DNA of 64,000 nt from DATBFU01 sp035498405. Lineage in GTDB: Bacteria; Acidobacteriota; Thermoanaerobaculia; UBA5066; Gp7-AA6. The stretch covers positions 1 to 64,000 of the forward strand of contig DATKAE010000003.1 in assembly GCA_035498405.1 (NCBI GenBank). Reading direction: 5' to 3'. The notes beneath the pieces are model-generated. The model ran no database searches, had not been told where the DNA came from, and saw nothing but the letters and a program-made list of their open reading frames with translations. Shown here piece after piece: positions 34,304 to 43,244 of the stretch (the stretch's first letter is position 1; each line of letters opens with the position of its first letter). Made by a program: the position numbers and the translations under genes.

Positions 34304-34815
34304 GACGGTCGTCCTGGGCCGCGCTCGCCCTGATGCTGGCCGCCACCTGGACGGTGGCGCAGAGCCCCGCCGCTCCGAAGGCCACTCCGGCGCCGGGGCA
34401 ACCCGCCGCTCACGCGGCGCCTCAGACCGGCGAAACCCTGCTCGAGCAGGAGGAGTCGGCTCTCGCCGGACGCTCCTACACGTACGATCCGGCCGGCCGG
34501 CGCGACCCGTTCCGGTCGCTGCTCGTGCGGCCGGAGCAGCGTGCCGCCGGTTCCCGGCCGCCGGGAATCGCGGGGATCTCGGTGGACGAGATCGTCCTCC
34601 AGGGCATCTGGAAGACGCAGGCGGGTTACTCGGCGCAGATCCGGGGAACCGACAACAAGAGCTACTTGCTTCGTCCGGGGGACCTTCTCTGGGACGGTGA
34701 GGTCATCCGGATCGGCCCCAACGAAGTCGTGTTTCGGCAAAACCTGAACGATCCCCAGAGCGTGAAGCCATTTCGGGACGTGACCAAGCAGCTGAATGCA
34801 GCGATCAAGCAATGA
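34300..34815 (+). CDS. pilP: Type IV pilus assembly protein PilP
   Basis: 171 residues with a signal peptide (LALMLAATWTVAQS) but no lipobox cysteine, whereas many PilP are lipoproteins. After a Pro/Ala-rich linker come YTYDPAGRRDPFRSLL, the conserved segment that binds PilN-PilO, and the beta domain ISVDEIVLQGIWKTQAGYSAQI with LRPGDLLWDGEVIRIGPNEVVFRQ, which contacts the N0 domain of PilQ. Position between pilO and pilQ agrees. Confidence 0.93.
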   Translation: MRRSSWAALALMLAATWTVAQSPAAPKATPAPGQPAAHAAPQTGETLLEQEESALAGRSYTYDPAGRRDPFRSLLVRPEQRAAGSRPPGIAGISVDEIVLQGIWKTQAGYSAQIRGTDNKSYLLRPGDLLWDGEVIRIGPNEVVFRQNLNDPQSVKPFRDVTKQLNAAIKQ

Positions 34816-34855
34816 GCACGAACCGGGATCGGCGAGCTGCCCAACGGGAGGAATG

Positions 34856-37600
34856 ATGCGAAGAGCGTTGAGAGGAATCGCGATGGCGCTCGCGGCCGGC
34901 ACGGTGGCCGCGGTGCTCGGGTGCGCTTCGGCGCCGCGCCAGGACGCGGCGGACGCGGCAACCCCGGCCACGCCGACCTCCGCCGGAACGCCGGCGTCGA
35001 ACCCTTCTCCCAGAGCGGGGGGAAAGATCGAGCAAGCCGCCTTCACCGAGGATTCCGACGGCGCTCGCCTGGTCCTCTCCGCCGATGCCCCCCTGCTCTA
35101 CACGTCGTACGAGCCGCGCCCGGACCTGTTGGTGATCGACCTTCCGGGATTTGCCGTCGCGCGGGCTTTTGTCGCGCCGCCGGTGTCGGGCAGCCTGGTC
35201 GAATCGATCCACTTCGAGCCGGTCAGCGAGCTCGGCAAGAGTCTCATGCGCGTCTCCATCGCGCACCAGGCCGGCGCCCGGTACGACATCCGCTCGCTCG
35301 GGCAGGGGCTCGCGGTCGCTTTCGAGGGCGCGACGGTCGTGGCGTCGACGGCGCCGGAAGAGCCGCCGGCCGCCGCGGCGACCCATCCGCCCGCGCCGGA
35401 GCCGGAGCAGCCGGTCCCCGCCTCTTCCTCCGCGAGTTCCTCCGCGCGCGTCGAGGTCGGTCATGCGCTCGAGCAGGTCACGGCGAGCGCCTCGGCCGGC
35501 CTGGTCGAAGTGGGGTTGCTCGGAGACGGCACCCTCACCGCCAAGGACTTCGTGCTCTCGAATCCTCCGCGCATCGTGCTGGACCTGCAGGGTGTCAAGA
35601 ACGAGTTTTCGCGGCGCGTCGTGACCGTCAAGAGCGCGATGGTGTCGCGCGTGCGGGTCTCCCAGTTTCAGACGCAGCCAGAGCCGATTACCCGGGTCGT
35701 CGTGGACCTGACGTCTCCGACGCCCTATGCGTTGCGGACCGACGGGGAGCGCCTGGCGATCCTGGTCGGCACCTCCGACGCCACTGCCGCCAGCACGGCG
35801 CCATCCGCCCCAGCGGCGCCGCCAGTGGCGGAGAAGCTGGTTCCCTCGCAGCGTCCTGTGGAAACGGCGTCGGTCGAACCGGCCCGCAAGGAGCCGGCGC
35901 CGGCAGCCAGCGTGACCCGGATCGCGGACACGACTTCGGCGGGCAAGCCCGCCCCGGCGGAGTCAGCGTCGGCCGCACCGGTCTCGCACGAGGTCGCAGC
36001 GAGCCCCTCGACCGAGACCCAGGCAGCTGCGCCGTCGCCCTCGCCTGAGGTGAAGACCGCGACGCCGCCTCCCGCCGCTTCGGCGACGGTCGCGGCGAAC
36101 GAGCCCGCCGCGTCGGCAGCGGCACCGGCACCGGCGCCCGCTCCGGCTCCAGCGAAGTCCGCGGCTCCCAAGCCGGCGGAGACGACCGCATCGGCAAGGC
36201 CGGTCGAGCCTCCGGTGGCGGCACCAGCGCCCGCTCCGGCCCCCGCTCCGGCGGCCAAGCCGGCCGGCAAGAAGGGCAAGGCCGGCAACGGGCGCGAGGA
36301 TGCGCTCTTCGAGGCCGCGGCCGCGATGCTCGATCAGGAGCCCCCGCGTCCGGAGGCCGGCAGTTTTCAGCCTCGAACGATCTCCGAGTCGCAGGCGCAG
36401 TTCACCGGCGAGCCGATCACCCTCGACCTGAAGGACGCGGACATCAAGGACGTCTTCCGCACGATCTCGGAGTTGACCGGCTTGAACATCGTCGTCGACC
36501 CCGAGGTTCGCGGCACCGTGACGGTCAAGCTCGACAACGTTCCCTGGGACCAGGCTCTCGACCTGATCCTGAAGCAGAACGGGTTGGGGTACGTGCTCGA
36601 GAACAACATCATGCGGATTGCCACGACCGCCAAGCTCCAGGCGGAGCAGGCCGATCGGGCCCGTCTGGCCGAGGCGCGTCAAGCGGCCGAGCCCACGCGC
36701 ACCGTCATCAAGAAGCTGTCTTACTCCAAGGCGGGAGACATCGTCGCGACGCTCAAGAGCGTGATGTCCAAGCGCGGCGACATCGTCGTCGATACGCGCA
36801 CCAACACCTTGATCATCCGCGAGATCCCGACCTACATGCCCGCGGTCCTCCAGCTGATCGACAATCTCGACACCCCGACGCCGCAGGTCATGATCGAGGC
36901 GCGGATCGTGGAGACCACCAAGAGCCTCGGCCGCAGCCTCGGCATCAACTGGGGCTTCAACGCGGTGGCGGACGCGGCGCACGGCAATACGACGGGCCTC
37001 GTGTTTCCCAACAGCGGCGCGTTCAATTTTGCCGTCCCGCTGGCGACCGGCACGCCCCTGGGCGCGCTGCGCTTGGCCAACATCCTCGATTCCTTCAACC
37101 TGGACATGGCGCTGTCGGCGGCGGAGAACCAGGGGTTGCTCAAGATCATCTCCTCTCCCAAGGTGGCGGCGCTGACCAACACGGCGGCCCTGATCCAGTC
37201 GGGTGTCCAGATTCCCGTCCAGACCAACGTCAACAACACGACGACCGTCATCTACGTGGACGCCACGCTGCAGCTCTCGGTCACCCCGCAGATCACCAAC
37301 GAGGGGACGATCCTGCTGACGCTGAACGTCCAGAAGCGCGAGCCAGCGGTCGCCCTGAACCTCGCGCTCGGCCAAAACGTGCCGTTGACGATCCGCCAAT
37401 ACCGCGGCGAAGTCCTCGTGCGAGACGGCGGGACGACGGTCATCGGCGGAATCTTCCAGATCAACGACCAGGACCAGAACAACATGATTCCGGGCCTCTG
37501 GAAGATCCCCATCCTCGGCGTCTTGTTCCAGAACAAAACACGGACCGAAAAGCATGACGAGTTGTTGATCTTCATCACGCCACGGATTCTGCGGTCATAG
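34856..37600 (+). CDS. pilQ: Type IV pilus secretin PilQ
   Basis: 914 residues from ATG 34856, with GGGAGG at 34846-34851; ATG 34853 is adjacent. The signal ends at VLGC, so the protein may be lipidated on Cys22. Two AMIN domains follow (about 40-120 and 200-310: LLVIDLPGFA, RIVLDLQGVKNEFSRR), for peptidoglycan binding, then a long Ala/Pro/Glu linker (about 315-500), a secretin N0/STN domain (ITLDLKDADIKDVFRTISELTGLN), N1 (RTVIKKLSYSKAGDIV) and the secretin barrel (VMIEARIVETTKSLGRSLGINW to LLIFITPRIL). It forms the outer membrane pore for the pilus. The linker makes it longer than the usual 700-750 residues. Confidence 0.95.
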   Translation: MRRALRGIAMALAAGTVAAVLGCASAPRQDAADAATPATPTSAGTPASNPSPRAGGKIEQAAFTEDSDGARLVLSADAPLLYTSYEPRPDLLVIDLPGFAVARAFVAPPVSGSLVESIHFEPVSELGKSLMRVSIAHQAGARYDIRSLGQGLAVAFEGATVVASTAPEEPPAAAATHPPAPEPEQPVPASSSASSSARVEVGHALEQVTASASAGLVEVGLLGDGTLTAKDFVLSNPPRIVLDLQGVKNEFSRRVVTVKSAMVSRVRVSQFQTQPEPITRVVVDLTSPTPYALRTDGERLAILVGTSDATAASTAPSAPAAPPVAEKLVPSQRPVETASVEPARKEPAPAASVTRIADTTSAGKPAPAESASAAPVSHEVAASPSTETQAAAPSPSPEVKTATPPPAASATVAANEPAASAAAPAPAPAPAPAKSAAPKPAETTASARPVEPPVAAPAPAPAPAPAAKPAGKKGKAGNGREDALFEAAAAMLDQEPPRPEAGSFQPRTISESQAQFTGEPITLDLKDADIKDVFRTISELTGLNIVVDPEVRGTVTVKLDNVPWDQALDLILKQNGLGYVLENNIMRIATTAKLQAEQADRARLAEARQAAEPTRTVIKKLSYSKAGDIVATLKSVMSKRGDIVVDTRTNTLIIREIPTYMPAVLQLIDNLDTPTPQVMIEARIVETTKSLGRSLGINWGFNAVADAAHGNTTGLVFPNSGAFNFAVPLATGTPLGALRLANILDSFNLDMALSAAENQGLLKIISSPKVAALTNTAALIQSGVQIPVQTNVNNTTTVIYVDATLQLSVTPQITNEGTILLTLNVQKREPAVALNLALGQNVPLTIRQYRGEVLVRDGGTTVIGGIFQINDQDQNNMIPGLWKIPILGVLFQNKTRTEKHDELLIFITPRILRS

Positions 37601-37608
37601 AGGTAAGC

Positions 37609-38187
37609 ATGAAGAGAACGATGGGGCTGTTTCTCGTCCTGGCCGCGGCGGCCCTCGCGGCGGCCTGCACGAACAAGCAAGGGGAGACGGAGGCGCCGGT
37701 CTTCATCACGGTCAATCTTCCGGAGCAGCCGGGCTTCGTCGACATCGCGATCGTGGCGCCGGTGCAAGTGCAGACGATCCAGCTCGCGAGTCACCTGAAG
37801 AATCCAAACGCGACCGACCCGCAGGGCTTCAACAACGTGACGATCGAGAACTACACCGTGACCTACCGCCGGACCGACGGCGGCACGATTGTGCCGCCCG
37901 TGCAGAGCTTCGGCGGCGGAGTGCTGGTCCCCGCCGGCGGCAATGCGACGTTGAGCAACTACCCGATCATGTACGCGTCGGCCATCCAGGGGACTCCCTT
38001 CGACCAACTCCTGCCGTTCAACGGCGGCATCGACCGCCAGACGGGCAAGACCGAGATCGACACGGCCTTCGACCTCACGTTCTTCGGCCACACCGCCTCG
38101 GGCATGCGGGTCCAGAGTGAGACGGCGAGCGGGATCTTGATCTTTCATTACGGGGCCACGACAGCGGGCACCCGCGCCAAGAAGTAG
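37609..38187 (+). CDS. Lipoprotein of unknown function in the pil operon
   Basis: 192 residues, nine bases after pilQ. The signal peptide ends LAAAC at Cys20, a passable lipobox. The mature part begins TNKQGETEAPVFITVNLPEQP and consists of beta strands with few charged residues (VQTIQLASHLKN, VTIENYTVTYRRTDGGTIVPP, FDLTFFGHTASGMRV), perhaps one Ig- or jelly-roll-like domain. I recognise no family. Its place directly behind pilQ and before the TIG-repeat lipoprotein, with no promoter between, suggests a pilus- or secretin-associated surface protein of this lineage. Confidence 0.75.
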   Translation: MKRTMGLFLVLAAAALAAACTNKQGETEAPVFITVNLPEQPGFVDIAIVAPVQVQTIQLASHLKNPNATDPQGFNNVTIENYTVTYRRTDGGTIVPPVQSFGGGVLVPAGGNATLSNYPIMYASAIQGTPFDQLLPFNGGIDRQTGKTEIDTAFDLTFFGHTASGMRVQSETASGILIFHYGATTAGTRAKK

Positions 38188-38199
38188 ACGGAGGCTTTC

Positions 38200-39801
38200 A
38201 TGCGCCGCATTGCGATTGGAACCACGGCTCTCGCGCTCGTCGCGCACCTGATCGGCTGCGCGGCCGACGCGCCCACCGCTCCGAAGCCCGGAGGGGGAGG
38301 GTCCTCGAGCGGCGGCGCTCTGGCCATCGCGCTCTTCACCAACGATCCCAATCCGCCCGCCGGCGCCTGCACGCTCATTCAGGCGGTGGCGACCTTGAAC
38401 GGCTCGAACGTTCCCGACGGAACGGGGATCGCCTTTTCCACCGATCTCGGCACCTTTGCCCAGAACAGCAAGCCGACGGTTTCGATCGTGGTGTCGGGCG
38501 GCTCGGCCGTCACGTCCGTGTGCTCCCCGCAATCGGGCGTGGCCAACGTCCGTGCTTCGGTCAGTGTGGCGGGCCAGAACGCCTCGGCCAACCTGTCGAT
38601 CTCCTTCCAGCCTTCCAGCTCTTCGGCGTTCGTGAGCTTCTGCACCCCGTCCTTCGGCAGCTCGGACGGCGGAACCGCGTTGACGATCAACGGCGGCGGC
38701 TTCTACGGGTCGGCCGGCACGACACGTGTGGACTTCACGGCGGCCGGCATCACGCGCTCCGGCCTCGTGACCTCCGTGTCGGGCTCACAGATCGTCGTCA
38801 CGACGCCCGGGTTCCCGGAAGCAAACTCCTCGCCGGTCCTGATTCGAATCACCCTCGGCGTGGGAACGACGGCTCCGACGACCCTGACGGCTCCCACCTG
38901 CTTCGTCTACGGCACACAGCCGGTCGGCACGCCGGTGGTCAACGCCGTGCTCCCCTCCTCCGGCAAGAACGAGGGCAACACGAAGGTGTCGATCATCGGA
39001 GGCGGCTTCGTCGCGCCGGTCCAGGTCTTCTTCGGGGTCGTGGAGGCGACGGTCCTGTCGGTGTCCTTCAACCAGATCGTGGCGCTTTCGCCGCCCGCCT
39101 TCGGCGTCGGGTCGCCGAATCTGAACCAGACGGTGGACGTGCGCGTGCACGAAGTGAACTCGGGCAAGGACGGCACGCTGGCAGGGGCCTTCCGGTATGC
39201 CCCCGCCATGATGCTCACGGGCTTTACGGGCGCGAACGTTCAGCCGTCGAGCGGGCCCTTCACGCCGCTGACCATTCACGGCCAGGGCTTCGAAGCGCCG
39301 GTGCAGGTCGGGCTGGCGGGCATCGTTGCGGCCGTCATGTCGGTTTCTGCGACCGAACTGGTCGTCCTGCCGGGCGCCACGCTCAATTGCAGCGGGGCCT
39401 CGGGCACCATCACCGTGGTCAACCTCACGACGGGCGAGGAGGTCGAGGGTTTGTCGTTCCAGTACACGGCGAACGCCCCGACGATCACGAGCGTCACGCC
39501 GTCGTCGTTCGTGGTTCCGCCGGGCGGGACCACGCTGGTCATCACGGGAACGAACCTCACCAACACTTCCGTGACGTTCGGCGGGGCGACGGCCGCGATT
39601 GTCTCCTCGTCCCCGACCGGCGATTCCATCACGATTGTCATCCCGGAAAGCGGCGCCGCGGCGCCGACCTGCGGTGGTCAGACCACGGGCACCCCGCTTC
39701 CCGTCGGGTCGCCGGTCAGCATCACGGTCAGCAAGCTGAGCGGCACCTGCTCCGCGACGGCCGCCGCAGCGTTCCAGTACCTCCTGCCCTGCGTGCCGTG
39801 A
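38200..39801 (+). CDS. Lipoprotein with IPT/TIG (Ig-like) repeats
   Basis: 533 residues; GGAGG precedes ATG 38200. Lipobox LIGC with Cys20, then a Gly/Ser linker. Four IPT/TIG-type modules are visible from about residue 145, each opening with a PSxG pattern and a GGGF or G-x-F turn: FGSSDGGTALTINGGGFYG, LPSSGKNEGNTKVSIIGGGF, VQPSSGPFTPLTIHGQGF and VTPSSFVVPPGGTTLVITGTN. Such repeats serve in surface adhesins and polysaccharide binding. It is the last gene before a strong hairpin terminator (39824-39853), so it closes the pil operon. Confidence 0.85.
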   Translation: MRRIAIGTTALALVAHLIGCAADAPTAPKPGGGGSSSGGALAIALFTNDPNPPAGACTLIQAVATLNGSNVPDGTGIAFSTDLGTFAQNSKPTVSIVVSGGSAVTSVCSPQSGVANVRASVSVAGQNASANLSISFQPSSSSAFVSFCTPSFGSSDGGTALTINGGGFYGSAGTTRVDFTAAGITRSGLVTSVSGSQIVVTTPGFPEANSSPVLIRITLGVGTTAPTTLTAPTCFVYGTQPVGTPVVNAVLPSSGKNEGNTKVSIIGGGFVAPVQVFFGVVEATVLSVSFNQIVALSPPAFGVGSPNLNQTVDVRVHEVNSGKDGTLAGAFRYAPAMMLTGFTGANVQPSSGPFTPLTIHGQGFEAPVQVGLAGIVAAVMSVSATELVVLPGATLNCSGASGTITVVNLTTGEEVEGLSFQYTANAPTITSVTPSSFVVPPGGTTLVITGTNLTNTSVTFGGATAAIVSSSPTGDSITIVIPESGAAAPTCGGQTTGTPLPVGSPVSITVSKLSGTCSATAAAAFQYLLPCVP

Positions 39802-39823
39802 GACTCGGAGAACGAAGGATCGA

Positions 39824-39853
39824 AGCCGCCCCCTTCGGGGGGCGGTTCGCTTC
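39824..39853 (+). terminator. Rho-independent terminator of the pil operon
   Basis: Stem CCGCCCCC (39826-39833) with GGGGGCGG (39838-39845), loop TTCG, extended by a G-T and an A-T pair, then TTCGCTTCTT. It starts 23 bp after the stop codon of the TIG lipoprotein and eight bases before the TTG of the next gene. Confidence 0.75.
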
Positions 39854-39861
39854 TTCGAAGC

Positions 39862-40878
39862 TTGGCTGACGCCGGGGCGGAAGCCCGAATCCGGGACCTC
39901 ACGCGGCGGATCGAGATCGATCCCGGGTCGAGGCTCTTCGTCGCTCTGGCCGAGGAGTACCGAAAGAGCGGCCGTCTCGCCGAGGCGCTCTCGACGCTGC
40001 AGCAGGGTCTTCTGTCCCATCCGAACTACCTTTCGGCTCAAGTCGCGCTGGGCCGCGCGCACTTGGAGGCCGGCCAGGTCACCGAGGCCATCGCCACGTT
40101 CTCCAAGGTCTTGTCGGCTGATCCCGGCAACCTCGTCTCGGCAAAATCGCTGGCCGACATCTACCTCTCGCGCGGAGAGAGCCTGGAGGCGATCAAGAAA
40201 TACAAGCTCTACCGAGCCCTCTCGGGAGACCGTTCGGTGGAGGAGGTCATTGGGCGGCTCGAGAAGGACCTGGCGCCCCCGCCTCCGCCGCCGGCGGCCG
40301 TGGCGCCCTCGACGAAGATCCCTCCTCCTCCGACTTTCCAGGAGGAGCCGAGGGGTCCCGTCCGACGCACGGAGCCGGAGGTGCCGACGGCGGCGCCGGA
40401 GGAGCCTTTCGATCTCTCCCCGGTCACATTCGAACCGCCCGAACTTCCCGCGCCTTCGCTTGCGCCCCTCTCGGCCGGGCCCTTCGATTCCGTCTCCGGA
40501 GAGGGAGCACCCGCCCCGCCCCCTACCGCGCCGCCGACGGGCTTGGACGTCGCGACGCAGGCCTTCCGGATCTCGGAGATCCTGGGTCCGTCGGCCAGGG
40601 TCCCGCCGGAGCCCTCGGCGGACGCCGAACCTCAGGGGCGCACACTGGCGGATCTGTACTTCGCGCAGGGGCACTATGCCGAGGCGCTTCGGATCTACGA
40701 CGAGCTCGTCGCCGCCAATCCCTTCGACGAGGAGCTGCGGCGACTGAGACGCGACGCGGAGGCGCGCCTGCTGCCGGCGGGCGACACCGCCGTCGCGTCT
40801 CCGGACCCGGGTTTCGAGAGGCGGCTCAAGAAGATCCGCGCCTTGAGGCGGTGGCTTTCTGTACTCGAAGCCGGATAA
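39862..40878 (+). CDS. TPR-repeat protein with proline-rich linker
   Basis: 338 residues if TTG 39862 is the start; the N-terminus MADAGAEARIRDLTRRIEIDPGSRLF fits a cytoplasmic protein, and no Shine-Dalgarno is clear because the pil terminator sits just before. Three TPR units span about 20-130 (AEEYRKSGRLAEALSTLQQ, LGRAHLEAGQVTEAIATFSK, LADIYLSRGESLEAIKKYK), then a long Pro/Ala/Glu linker (about 135-250), then one more TPR-like unit (LADLYFAQGHYAEALRIYDELVAANP). The next gene, a roadblock protein, follows 34 bp later. The layout recalls adaptor proteins; no function is known. Confidence 0.8.
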   Translation: MADAGAEARIRDLTRRIEIDPGSRLFVALAEEYRKSGRLAEALSTLQQGLLSHPNYLSAQVALGRAHLEAGQVTEAIATFSKVLSADPGNLVSAKSLADIYLSRGESLEAIKKYKLYRALSGDRSVEEVIGRLEKDLAPPPPPPAAVAPSTKIPPPPTFQEEPRGPVRRTEPEVPTAAPEEPFDLSPVTFEPPELPAPSLAPLSAGPFDSVSGEGAPAPPPTAPPTGLDVATQAFRISEILGPSARVPPEPSADAEPQGRTLADLYFAQGHYAEALRIYDELVAANPFDEELRRLRRDAEARLLPAGDTAVASPDPGFERRLKKIRALRRWLSVLEAG

Positions 40879-40912
40879 GCTCCCCTCGAGGCCGTTTCGA
40901 GAACGGTAAGAC

Positions 40913-41269
40913 ATGAACGTCTTTCAGGACGCACTCCGCCGCATCGCCGAACGCGTGGAAGGAACGCGCGCGGTTTCGTTGGTCGGCGTGGACGGAATTC
41001 CGATCGACACCTACGGTCCGGGAGAGGGGGCGTCCGTCGAGTCGGTGGCGGCGGAAATGGGCTCCTTCGTCAAGTCCTCCCGTCCGGTGGACTCGAGCTC
41101 CGGCCCGGTCCAACAGCTGTGCCTGGTCACCGATCAGGGAAAGGCGATCCTGTCGCGGGTGACCGAGGAGTATTATTTGCTGCTCCTGCTCTCGCGAGAG
41201 GGCAACTTCGGCCGGGGGCGGTTCGAGCTTCGCAAGGCCGCCCTGGCCCTGGAGAAGGAGCTTCTCTAA
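40913..41269 (+). CDS. Roadblock/LC7 domain protein (MglB-like)
   Basis: 118 residues, one roadblock/LC7 domain: opening helix FQDALRRIAERVEGTRAVSLVGVDGIPIDTYG, then LCLVTDQGKAILSRVTEEYYLLLLLS and a closing helix (FELRKAALALEKELL). Such proteins form dimers and regulate small GTPases; MglB of Myxococcus is the GAP of MglA in polarity of type IV pili. No MglA gene is present in the window. The gene lies between a TPR protein and accB, five bases before the latter, and about 1.1 kb behind the pil operon terminator. Confidence 0.88.
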   Translation: MNVFQDALRRIAERVEGTRAVSLVGVDGIPIDTYGPGEGASVESVAAEMGSFVKSSRPVDSSSGPVQQLCLVTDQGKAILSRVTEEYYLLLLLSREGNFGRGRFELRKAALALEKELL

Positions 41270-41274
41270 CAACG

Positions 41275-41742
41275 ATGCTTTCGTACAAGGAAATCAGAGA
41301 GCTGATCGACCTGGCGTGTGAACGCGGGCTTTCGGCGCTGGAGATCGAGCAGGCCGGCTTCCGAGTGCGCATCGAAGCGGCCTCCCGAGGAAACGGTGTG
41401 CTCGCCTCGCCGGCGGGCGCTCCGATGGCGGCGCCGGCTCTGTCGGCCGTTGCCACCGTCCCGGCTGCCGCGCCCGAGGAACCCAAGATCGAGGAGGGGC
41501 TTCACGTGATCACCTCGCCGATCGTCGGGACCTTCTACCGCTCGCCTTCGCCCGAGGCGAACCCGTTTGCCGAGGTCGGGCAGCGCGTCTCGCGAGGCAA
41601 GATTCTCTGCATCATCGAATCGATGAAGCTGATGAACGAGATTGAGTCGGATGTGGAGGGCGAGATCATCGAGGTCTATCCGCGCAACGGTCAGCCCGTG
41701 GAGTACGGCGAGAAGCTGTTCGCCATTCGGCTGGCGGCTTGA
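41275..41742 (+). CDS. accB: Biotin carboxyl carrier protein of acetyl-CoA carboxylase
   Basis: 155 residues from ATG 41275, only five bases after the roadblock gene. The N-terminal helix (YKEIRELIDLACERGLSALEIEQAGFRVRI) is typical of AccB, a Pro/Ala linker follows, and the biotinyl domain spans about 75-155 with Lys118 in the motif ESMKLMNEIE and IVGTFYRSPSPEANPFAEVGQ. The biotin moves carboxyl from AccC to the transferase AccAD, which is not in the window. accC follows after 83 bp with a structured spacer. Confidence 0.96.
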   Translation: MLSYKEIRELIDLACERGLSALEIEQAGFRVRIEAASRGNGVLASPAGAPMAAPALSAVATVPAAAPEEPKIEEGLHVITSPIVGTFYRSPSPEANPFAEVGQRVSRGKILCIIESMKLMNEIESDVEGEIIEVYPRNGQPVEYGEKLFAIRLAA

Positions 41743-41755
41743 CGCCGACGGACGC

Positions 41756-41798
41756 GGGAGGCATCGGGATCCGGCGGCGGACCCCGTCCGAGCCTCCC
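41756..41798 (+). other. Possible RNA hairpin between accB and accC
   Basis: GGGAGGC (41756-41762) can pair with GCCTCCC (41792-41798), and a second pairing of CGGG with CCCG lies inside the loop. No T-tract follows, so it is not a plain terminator; it could tune the accB to accC ratio or stabilise the accB mRNA. Confidence 0.3.
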
Positions 41799-41825
41799 CG
41801 CACGCCTCGCGTCTGAGCCCATCCC

Positions 41826-43169
41826 ATGTTCAAAAAGATCCTCGTCGCCAACCGGGGCGAGATCGCGTTGCGAATCATCTCGGCTTGCCGGGAGCTCGGT
41901 ATTCGGACGGTGGCCGTCTATAGCGAGGCGGACCGCGACGCGCTGCATGTCCGGTTCGCCGACGAGGACGTCTGCATCGGGCCCTATCCCTCGTCGGCCT
42001 CCTACCTGAATATTTCGGCGATCGTCTCGGCGGCGGAGATCAGCGAGGCCGACGCGATCCACCCGGGCTACGGCTTTCTGTCCGAGAACGCCTACTTCGC
42101 CGAGATCGTCCAGGACTGCCACATCACGTTCATCGGTCCTTCTCCGGATGCGATCCGGAAGATGGGGGACAAGGCGCTGGCGCGACAGACCGTGATGGCG
42201 GCGGGCGTGCCGACGGTTCCCGGGTCGCCCGGGCCGATCGATGGCGTGGAGGCGGCCGTCGCGGTGGCGAAGAAGGTGGGGTACCCGGTCATCCTGAAGG
42301 CCTCGGCGGGAGGCGGGGGGCGCGGGATGCGGGTCGGCCGCGACGAACGCGAGCTCGCCGAGGCCTACGCGACCGCCCGGGCCGAGGCGGAAAAGGCGTT
42401 CGGCAACCCGGAGCTCTACCTGGAGAAGTTCGTCGAGGAGCCGCGGCATATCGAGTTTCAGGTCTTCGGGGACCGGCACGGCAACCTCGTGCACATGGGA
42501 GAGCGGGAGTGCTCGATCCAGCGCCGCCATCAGAAGCTCATCGAGGAGGCGCCGTCGACGGCTCTGAACGACTCGCTGCGCAGCCAGATGGGAGAGGCGG
42601 CCGTTCGGGCTGCCGGCGCCGTCGGCTACGTCAACGCCGGCACCGTGGAGTTCTTGCTGGACCGAAGCGGGCACTTCTACTTCATGGAGATGAACACCCG
42701 GCTTCAGGTCGAGCATCCGGTCACCGAGGAGGTGACGGGCGTCGACATGGTCAAGGAGCAGATCGCGGTGGCGGCGGGGGAGCGGCTCTCGTTCGCCGGG
42801 CGGACGCTCGCGCCGCGCGGCCACGCGATCGAGTTTCGGATCAACGCCGAGGATCCGGAACGGTTCACGCCCTCGCCGGGACGGATTGCGGCCTTTCACC
42901 CGCCGGGCGGATTGGGCGTGCGCGTCGACACGGCCGCCTACCAGGGGTACGTGATCCCGCCCCACTACGATTCGCTCATCGCCAAGCTGATCGTCACGGG
43001 GCGGGACCGCTCCGAGGCGATTTCTCGCGGGAAGCGGGCGCTCGACCTCTTCGTGGTCGAGGGCATCAAGACGACCATCCCGATGCACCGGCGTATCCTG
43101 GAGGAGCCGGATTTCGTGGATGGGCGCCTCTCCACCCGCTTCATGGAACGGTTCGCGCAGGCGTCGTAG
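41826..43169 (+). CDS. accC: Biotin carboxylase subunit of acetyl-CoA carboxylase
   Basis: 447 residues, the normal length. N-terminal FKKILVANRGEIALRIISACRELG, the ATP-grasp glycine loop KASAGGGGRGMRVG, HIEFQVFGDRHGN, RECSIQRRHQKLIEEAPS, FYFMEMNTRLQVEHPVTEEVTG and GHAIEFRINAEDP are all there. It carboxylates biotin on AccB using ATP and bicarbonate, the first step of fatty acid synthesis, in the cytoplasm. It lies behind accB on the same strand. Confidence 0.97.
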   Translation: MFKKILVANRGEIALRIISACRELGIRTVAVYSEADRDALHVRFADEDVCIGPYPSSASYLNISAIVSAAEISEADAIHPGYGFLSENAYFAEIVQDCHITFIGPSPDAIRKMGDKALARQTVMAAGVPTVPGSPGPIDGVEAAVAVAKKVGYPVILKASAGGGGRGMRVGRDERELAEAYATARAEAEKAFGNPELYLEKFVEEPRHIEFQVFGDRHGNLVHMGERECSIQRRHQKLIEEAPSTALNDSLRSQMGEAAVRAAGAVGYVNAGTVEFLLDRSGHFYFMEMNTRLQVEHPVTEEVTGVDMVKEQIAVAAGERLSFAGRTLAPRGHAIEFRINAEDPERFTPSPGRIAAFHPPGGLGVRVDTAAYQGYVIPPHYDSLIAKLIVTGRDRSEAISRGKRALDLFVVEGIKTTIPMHRRILEEPDFVDGRLSTRFMERFAQAS

Positions 43170-43244
43170 GCGGAATCGGCGCGAGAAGGCTCGGTCGCAC
43201 ACCTCCGGAAACCCTCTTCCCCGATTCGCGCGCAACGATTTCCG

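Noticed and set aside
43170..43244. TPP riboswitch before the ThiE-AroK gene
   Set aside because: The conserved CTGAGA and related thi-box words are absent from the 75-bp gap.
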